27,563 nt of DNA from an uncultured Lachnospiraceae bacterium. GTDB taxonomy: Bacteria; Bacillota; Clostridia; Lachnospirales; Lachnospiraceae. The notes under the pieces are model-generated. The model was not told where the DNA came from, did not search any database, and saw nothing but the letters and a program-made list of their open reading frames with translations. The stretch spans positions 1-27,563 of the forward strand of contig CALFCS010000107.1 of the NCBI GenBank assembly GCA_937950565.1, given 5' to 3'. The first letter of the stretch is position 1. Every line of letters starts with the position of its first letter. The translations under genes were made by a program, and so were the position numbers. Of this stretch, positions 23,812 to 27,563 are shown in pieces.

Positions 23812-24693
23812 ATGTCATTTTCTGGAAAGATAAAGGAAGAACTTGCCGGTCATGAGACAAATGCAAGACATTGTAATCTCGCGGAACTGTCGGCGATTAT
23901 TCAGATGAGCGGAGAGATTTCGGAGGACGAAGAAGGAAGATGCATTTTAAAATTTCATTCAGAAAATTTTCAGGTTGCAAGAAAATGCTTTACATTAATG
24001 AAAAAAACATTTAATATAGAGACTGATGTTTCTGTTAGAAGAAACATGATAAAAGGAAGCGACAGTTTTTTCATATATGGGAAAGGAAAGGAGCTTCTGG
24101 CGGTTAAGAATACAATTGTACAGGCTGTGTGCTGCAAGCGGGCTTATATAAGAGGAGCTTTTATCGCGGCAGGGTCTATGAGTGACCCGGGAAAGTCTTA
24201 TCATTTTGAGATTGTCTGCAATTCTAATGAACAGGCGGAATATCTCCGGAATATGATTAACAGCTTTGGAATGGAAGCGAAAATTGTATTGCGTAAAAAG
24301 ACTTATGTTGTGTATTTGAAGGAGGGCTCCCAGATTGTTGATATTTTGAACGTAATGGAGGCTCATCTTGCTCTTATGGAACTGGAAAATGTTCGGATTA
24401 TGAAAGAGATGCGTAATTCTGTAAACCGAAAGGTTAATTGTGAGACGGCAAATATCAGCAAGACAGTATCGGCGGCAGTAAGACAGGCAGAAGATATTGC
24501 ATATATCAGAGATACAATTGGTCTTGATAAACTTCCGGAACGGTTGAAGGATGTTGCCCTTACACGTCTTATGTATCCGGAAGCAACGTTAAAAGAGCTT
24601 GGCGGACTGATGGAATCGCCGGTAGGAAAATCAGGCGTGAACCATCGGCTCAGAAAGCTAAGCGAATTGGCAGAAAAGTTAAGGGAGCAGTAA
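23812..24693 (+). CDS. whiA: WhiA sporulation/cell-division regulator
   Basis: A 293-residue WhiA protein: a degenerate LAGLIDADG homing-endonuclease fold (about 1-200, including CCKRAYIRGAFIAAGSMSDP) followed by a C-terminal helix-turn-helix. The HTH region contains ALTRLMYPEATLKELGGLM and SGVNHRLRKLSELAEKL. In actinobacteria WhiA activates sporulation septation genes; in Firmicutes it is linked to division and chromosome segregation. It is followed after 14 bases by the HPr-like gene. Confidence 0.95.
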   Translation: MSFSGKIKEELAGHETNARHCNLAELSAIIQMSGEISEDEEGRCILKFHSENFQVARKCFTLMKKTFNIETDVSVRRNMIKGSDSFFIYGKGKELLAVKNTIVQAVCCKRAYIRGAFIAAGSMSDPGKSYHFEIVCNSNEQAEYLRNMINSFGMEAKIVLRKKTYVVYLKEGSQIVDILNVMEAHLALMELENVRIMKEMRNSVNRKVNCETANISKTVSAAVRQAEDIAYIRDTIGLDKLPERLKDVALTRLMYPEATLKELGGLMESPVGKSGVNHRLRKLSELAEKLREQ

Positions 24694-24707
24694 GGAGGAA
24701 CAGTAAT

Positions 24708-24962
24708 ATGGTTAAGAGAACTGTAACAATTCAGACAGAGTTGGACATGGATACACGTCCGGTGGCACATCTTGTTCAGGAAGCAAGTCAATATTCCAGC
24801 AAAGTGTGTATCGTAATGGATAATAAGAAAATTAATGCAAAGAGTATCATGGGGATGATGAGTCTGAACCTGGGAAAGGGAACTAGTTTTACAGTAGTTG
24901 CAGAGGGCGATGACGAGGAAAGAGCAGTAAATGGAGTAGAAGCATTTTTTGTATCGCGTTAA
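24708..24962 (+). CDS. HPr/Crh-like phosphocarrier paralogue with Asp15
   Basis: An 84-residue HPr-fold protein. The region around the usual phospho-histidine reads DMDTRPVAHL, so Asp15 stands where HPr has His15, while Arg17-Pro18 are kept. Ser46, the HPr-kinase target, is present in AKSIMGMMSLNLGKG, with the neighbouring hydrophobic patch. Without His15 it cannot carry phosphate in the PTS. It resembles B. subtilis Crh, which has Gln15 and is encoded in the same kind of neighbourhood, and which after Ser46 phosphorylation helps CcpA. Whether Asp15 mimics a phosphorylated histidine is speculation. AAGGAGG precedes the ATG. A terminator follows, closing the murB operon. Confidence 0.9.
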   Translation: MVKRTVTIQTELDMDTRPVAHLVQEASQYSSKVCIVMDNKKINAKSIMGMMSLNLGKGTSFTVVAEGDDEERAVNGVEAFFVSR

Positions 24963-24987
24963 TCATAAAGAATAAATACGGGTAAAG

Positions 24988-25015
24988 AAAAAAGGCATGG
25001 ATGGTGCCTTTTTTT
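24988..25015 (+). terminator. Terminator of the murB-rapZ-whiA-HPr operon
   Basis: AAAAAAGGCA (24988-24997) pairs perfectly with TGCCTTTTTT (25005-25014) around a 7-base loop and continues into T's. Confidence 0.85.
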
Positions 25016-25047
25016 CTTCCCTTAGTGAATCAGGAGGATGGTGTCTT

Positions 25048-25977
25048 ATGAAGCGATTGTTATTTGTTTATAATCCGCGTGCGGGCAAAGAGCTGTTAAA
25101 ACCTAAGATTTCTGATATCGTAGATATTTTTGTCAAGGCAGGATATGAGGTTGTTATTTATCCGACACAGGCTTATCGGGATGCTTATAAAAAAATAAGA
25201 GAATATCATGCAGAGGACTTTGAACTTGTTGTATGCAGCGGCGGGGACGGTACGCTTGATGAAGTAGTGACTGGAATGATGAAAAGGAAGGAAAAGGATC
25301 CGATCGGGTATATTCCGACAGGGACAACCAATGATTTTGCCAATAGTCTTCACATCCCCAAGGGTTTGCTGAAAGCGGCTGATACAGCGGTCAATGGGAA
25401 AGCGTTTGCCTGCGACGTGGGACGGTTTAATCATGATACGTTTGTGTATATTGCTGCATTCGGACTGTTTACGGATGTTTCTTATGAGACAGACCAGACG
25501 ATGAAAAATATTCTTGGTCATCTTGCTTATCTTCTGGAGGGAGCAAAGCGGTTATTTAATGTCCCCTCTTACCGGATTAAAGTGAAATATGAAGGAGAAG
25601 AGATAGAAGAGGAATTTATTTACGGTATGGTGACAAATTCCAGATCTGTAGGCGGGTTCCGCAATATGATAGGAAAACAGGTGGTTTTTGACGACGGGCT
25701 CTTTGAAGTGACACTGATTAAAAGACCGAAAAATCCGATTGAGCTGCAGGAAATTATTGCGGCGCTTCTCATTGAGCAGGTTGACACAAAATATATGTAT
25801 ACTTTTAAGACCGGATATATTACATTTGAATCTCTGGAAGAAATTCCATGGACTCTGGATGGGGAATTTGGAGGGGAACATGATTATGTGGAAATTGAGA
25901 ATCGGCAGCAGCAGCTCCAGATTATGGTTCCGGAGGATCAGATAGAAGAATTGAGAAAAGTTTCAGAAAAATGTTGA
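25048..25977 (+). CDS. Diacylglycerol-kinase-family lipid kinase (DgkB/YegS-like)
   Basis: A 309-residue soluble kinase of the DAGK_cat family, which phosphorylates diacylglycerol or related lipids with ATP. Motifs: LFVYNPRAGK at the start, VVCSGGDGTLDEVVTGM (nucleotide-binding), and IPTGTTNDFANSL. The C-terminal YegS-like beta domain includes EIPWTLDGEFGG. The ATG at 25048 has AGGAGG 9 bases upstream; an upstream in-frame ATG at 24997 lies inside the terminator loop. No promoter is obvious in the short gap. It could recycle diacylglycerol to phosphatidate for the CDP-DAG route used by the lipid operon at 11322, though it is far from it. Confidence 0.9.
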   Translation: MKRLLFVYNPRAGKELLKPKISDIVDIFVKAGYEVVIYPTQAYRDAYKKIREYHAEDFELVVCSGGDGTLDEVVTGMMKRKEKDPIGYIPTGTTNDFANSLHIPKGLLKAADTAVNGKAFACDVGRFNHDTFVYIAAFGLFTDVSYETDQTMKNILGHLAYLLEGAKRLFNVPSYRIKVKYEGEEIEEEFIYGMVTNSRSVGGFRNMIGKQVVFDDGLFEVTLIKRPKNPIELQEIIAALLIEQVDTKYMYTFKTGYITFESLEEIPWTLDGEFGGEHDYVEIENRQQQLQIMVPEDQIEELRKVSEKC

Positions 25978-25982
25978 AAAAA

Positions 25983-26025
25983 GTACTTGCCTATTTGACG
26001 TTTGTTTGTTATAATAGGCGAGTAC
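25983..26025. repeat. Inverted repeat overlapping the tRNA promoter
   Basis: GTACTTGCCTATT (25983-25995) and AATAGGCGAGTAC (26013-26025) are inverted copies with 12 of 13 matches, 17 bases apart. The left arm contains the -35 and the right arm overlaps the -10. Confidence 0.6.
25987..26015 (+). promoter_or_regulatory. Sigma-A-type promoter for tRNA-Glu
   Basis: TTGCCT (25987-25992), a 17-base spacer and consensus TATAAT (26010-26015), 41 bases before the mature tRNA start. Confidence 0.75.
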
Positions 26026-26056
26026 GAGATGAACAGACATATTGTATATGTGATAA

Positions 26057-26128
26057 GGCTCCGTGGTCAAGCGGTCAAGACGCTAGCCTCTCACGCTGGA
26101 ATCAGGGGTTCGATTCCCCTCGGAGTCA
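26057..26128 (+). tRNA. tRNA-Glu (anticodon CUC)
   Basis: A 72-nt cloverleaf. Acceptor GGCTCCG pairs with CGGAGTC (one G-U), with A as discriminator; the D arm is GTC/GAC; the anticodon stem is CTAGC/GCTGG with loop CTCTCAC, anticodon CTC at 34-36; the T arm is AGGGG/CCCCT with loop TTCGATT. No CCA is encoded. The CUC anticodon reads GAG. Confidence 0.95.
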
Positions 26129-26132
26129 TTGA

Positions 26133-26170
26133 AAAAGCCAAGCTTGAAAAAGTCTTGGCTTTTCTTTTTA
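26133..26170 (+). terminator. Terminator of tRNA-Glu
   Basis: AAAAGCCAAG (26133-26142) and CTTGGCTTTT (26154-26163) pair perfectly around an 11-base loop, followed by CTTTTTA. Confidence 0.87.
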
Positions 26171-26181
26171 ATAATTTTTGC

Positions 26182-26210
26182 TTGCCTTTTTCGACTAATT
26201 GAGGTATACT
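26182..26210 (+). promoter_or_regulatory. Sigma-A-type promoter for glutamine synthetase
   Basis: TTGCCT (26182-26187), a 17-base spacer and TATACT (26205-26210). It precedes a leader with a terminator hairpin and the type III glutamine synthetase. Confidence 0.75.
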
Positions 26211-26228
26211 AACAGGCATAGAAAGAAC

Positions 26229-26263
26229 AAAGGCGTTCCAGCAGAGGTTGGAGTGCCTTTTTT
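26229..26263 (+). terminator. Leader terminator/attenuator before glutamine synthetase
   Basis: AAAGGCGTTCCA (26229-26240) pairs with TGGAGTGCCTTT (26249-26260) over 12 positions including two wobbles, loop GCAGAGGT, then a T-run. It lies about 20 bases after the predicted start of transcription and 46 bases before the ATG, so transcripts must read through it. No competing antiterminator helix is obvious to me. Confidence 0.65.
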
Positions 26264-26308
26264 ATTCTTACTATTAGTCTAATAAAAAAGAAAGGATATG
26301 TGGGAGAT

Positions 26309-27563
26309 ATGAGTGAACCGATTAAAGTAGCAGAAATATTTGGGGAAGATGTATTTAACGATACTGTTATGCAGGAACGCCTTCCGAAGAAAGTCTATAA
26401 GGATTTAAAAAAGACGATTGAAGAAGGAAAACAATTAGATCTTGCTACAGCAGATGTTATTGCGCATGAGATGAAAGAGTGGGCGATTGAAAAAGGCGCT
26501 ACACATTATACTCACTGGTTCCAGCCGCTTACAGGCGTTACTGCTGAGAAGCATGATTCGTTTATCTCTGCTCCGTTGCCGAGTGGAAAAGTTTTGATGA
26601 GCTTTTCAGGAAAAGAATTGATCAAAGGAGAACCGGATGCGTCGTCCTTCCCGTCAGGCGGACTTCGTGCTACATTTGAAGCGAGAGGGTATACGGCGTG
26701 GGATTGTACTTCACCGGCATTTGTAAGACATGATGCTGCCGGGGCGACACTTTGTATCCCTACAGCATTCTGCTCTTATACAGGAGAGGCCCTTGACCAG
26801 AAAACACCGCTTCTCCGTTCGATGGAAGCGATTAATGAACAGTCATTAAGGCTTCTTCGTTTGTTTGGCAATACAACATCTAAGAAGGTAACACCGTCTG
26901 TAGGACCGGAACAGGAATATTTTCTTGTTGATGCAGAAAAGTTTAAGCAGAGAAAAGATTTGATTTATACAGGACGTACTTTATTTGGCGCGATGCCTCC
27001 GAAGGGCCAGGAATTGGATGACCATTATTTTGGAACGATTCGTCAGAGGATTGCGGGATTTATGAAAGACGTAAACGAAGAGTTATGGAAGGTCGGCGTT
27101 TCGGCAAAAACACAGCATAATGAAGTTGCTCCGGCACAGCATGAGTTTGCACCGATTTATGCGGAGGCAAATGTTGCAGTTGACCACAATCATCTGGTAA
27201 TGCAGACGTTGAAAAGAGTTGCCTGTCAGCATGGCATGAAGTGTCTTCTCCATGAGAAACCGTTTGCGGGTGTGAATGGTTCCGGTAAGCATAACAACTG
27301 GTCGCTTACGACAGATAACGGCAAAAACCTTCTTGACCCGGGAAAGACCCCTCATGAGAATATTCAGTTCCTGCTTGTACTTACCTGTATCCTGAAAGCA
27401 GTAGATGAACATGCAGACTTGCTGCGTGAATCGGCGGCAGACCCGGGAAATGACCATAGACTTGGCGCAAATGAAGCTCCTCCGGCAATTATTTCTATTT
27501 TCCTTGGAGAGCAGCTGGAAGATGTGCTGGAGCAGTTGATCAGCACAGGTTCTGCTACACACA
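26309..27563 (+). CDS. glnN: Glutamine synthetase type III (3' end outside window)
   Basis: An open frame of 418 codons running off the window edge, from the ATG at 26309 (MSEPIKVAEIFGEDVFND) with GGGAG upstream. Type III glutamine synthetases are about 700 residues, so roughly 60% is present. Diagnostic stretches: ATHYTHWFQPLTGVTAEKHD (about 67-86), VGPEQEYFLVD (ATP/glutamate site), KTQHNEVAPAQHEFAPIY and VNGSGKHNNWSLTTDNG (metal and glutamate binding). The enzyme makes glutamine from glutamate, ammonia and ATP in the cytoplasm. It has its own promoter and a leader terminator, suggesting control by nitrogen state. The upstream neighbour is tRNA-Glu. The gene symbol follows usual naming of this class. 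Confidence 0.95.
   Translation, partial: MSEPIKVAEIFGEDVFNDTVMQERLPKKVYKDLKKTIEEGKQLDLATADVIAHEMKEWAIEKGATHYTHWFQPLTGVTAEKHDSFISAPLPSGKVLMSFSGKELIKGEPDASSFPSGGLRATFEARGYTAWDCTSPAFVRHDAAGATLCIPTAFCSYTGEALDQKTPLLRSMEAINEQSLRLLRLFGNTTSKKVTPSVGPEQEYFLVDAEKFKQRKDLIYTGRTLFGAMPPKGQELDDHYFGTIRQRIAGFMKDVNEELWKVGVSAKTQHNEVAPAQHEFAPIYAEANVAVDHNHLVMQTLKRVACQHGMKCLLHEKPFAGVNGSGKHNNWSLTTDNGKNLLDPGKTPHENIQFLLVLTCILKAVDEHADLLRESAADPGNDHRLGANEAPPAIISIFLGEQLEDVLEQLISTGSATH

Noticed and set aside
26002..26202. 66-codon plus-strand frame across the tRNA
   Set aside because: It reads straight through tRNA-Glu and its terminator; composition is not protein-like.
26241..26248. ANTAR-type hexaloop in the glutamine synthetase leader
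   Set aside because: The loop does not have the A1/G4 pattern and only one hairpin is present instead of the usual pair.
1..27563. CRISPR arrays, transposases, integrases or prophage genes
   Set aside because: No regularly spaced repeats and no such protein signatures seen on either strand.

Overview
The window looks like chromosomal DNA of a Gram-positive, low-to-moderate GC member of the Clostridia, most probably Lachnospiraceae (Blautia/Dorea/Roseburia-like). This rests on strong GGAGG-type ribosome sites, TTGNNN-17-TATAAT promoters, short intergenic gaps with hairpin-T terminators, a murB-rapZ-whiA-HPr cluster, a type III glutamine synthetase and a CUT1 sugar locus with its own AraC-type response regulator. 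The assignment comes from gene content, not from a database search.

Layout. (1) Positions 1-1060: the end of a restriction-modification locus, with a GGNNCC-type (NgoBV-like) endonuclease carrying a long coiled-coil tail; its methyltransferase probably lies just upstream and off the window. An AT-rich scar with a possible gene remnant follows (1061-1359). (2) 1360-2376: a DUF7309/DUF6930-type protein of unknown role. (3) 2572-11168: a glycan utilisation locus with a YesN-like regulator, lipoprotein binding protein, two permeases, a GH31 glycosidase, a DUF4867 protein and an MsmK-type ATPase. A terminator lies between the binding protein and the permeases. (4) 11322-14053: a phospholipid operon of PAP2-type enzyme, VTT/TVP38-type membrane protein, CDP-diacylglycerol-serine phosphatidyltransferase and phosphatidylserine decarboxylase, i.e. 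the two-step route to phosphatidylethanolamine with two membrane-lipid accessories. (5) 14237-18011: an uncharacterised FAD dehydrogenase (COG2509-like) with a cysteine cluster, then a PfkB-family sugar kinase and a xylulokinase-family kinase. (6) 18039-19367: a HAD phosphatase (minus strand) and RpiB, divergently arranged. (7) 19413-20533: an AT-rich region with a very long hairpin, then a CwlC-like amidase with a SPOR domain. (8) 20582-21871, minus: a CNNM/CorC-type membrane protein. (9) 22006-24962: murB, rapZ, whiA and an HPr-like protein that has Asp instead of His at position 15 but keeps Ser46. (10) 25048-25977: a diacylglycerol-kinase-family lipid kinase. (11) 26057-26128: tRNA-Glu(CUC), then a promoter and a leader terminator in front of a type III glutamine synthetase that runs off the window.

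How they work together. Region 3 would sense, import and hydrolyse an alpha-linked oligosaccharide. Regions 5 and 6 supply sugar kinases and a pentose-phosphate isomerase, so alpha-xylosides or other pentose-containing glycans are one possible substrate, though unproven. Region 4, and perhaps region 10, concern membrane phospholipids. Region 9 concerns cell wall growth, division and carbon signalling.

I saw no CRISPR array, transposase, integrase or prophage gene. The most interesting items are the Asp15 HPr-like protein, the lipid operon that pairs PE synthesis with a possible scramblase, the paired TTCGAAGAA motifs in the sugar locus, the cysteine cluster of the FAD enzyme, the 19506-19569 hairpin and the glutamine synthetase leader.
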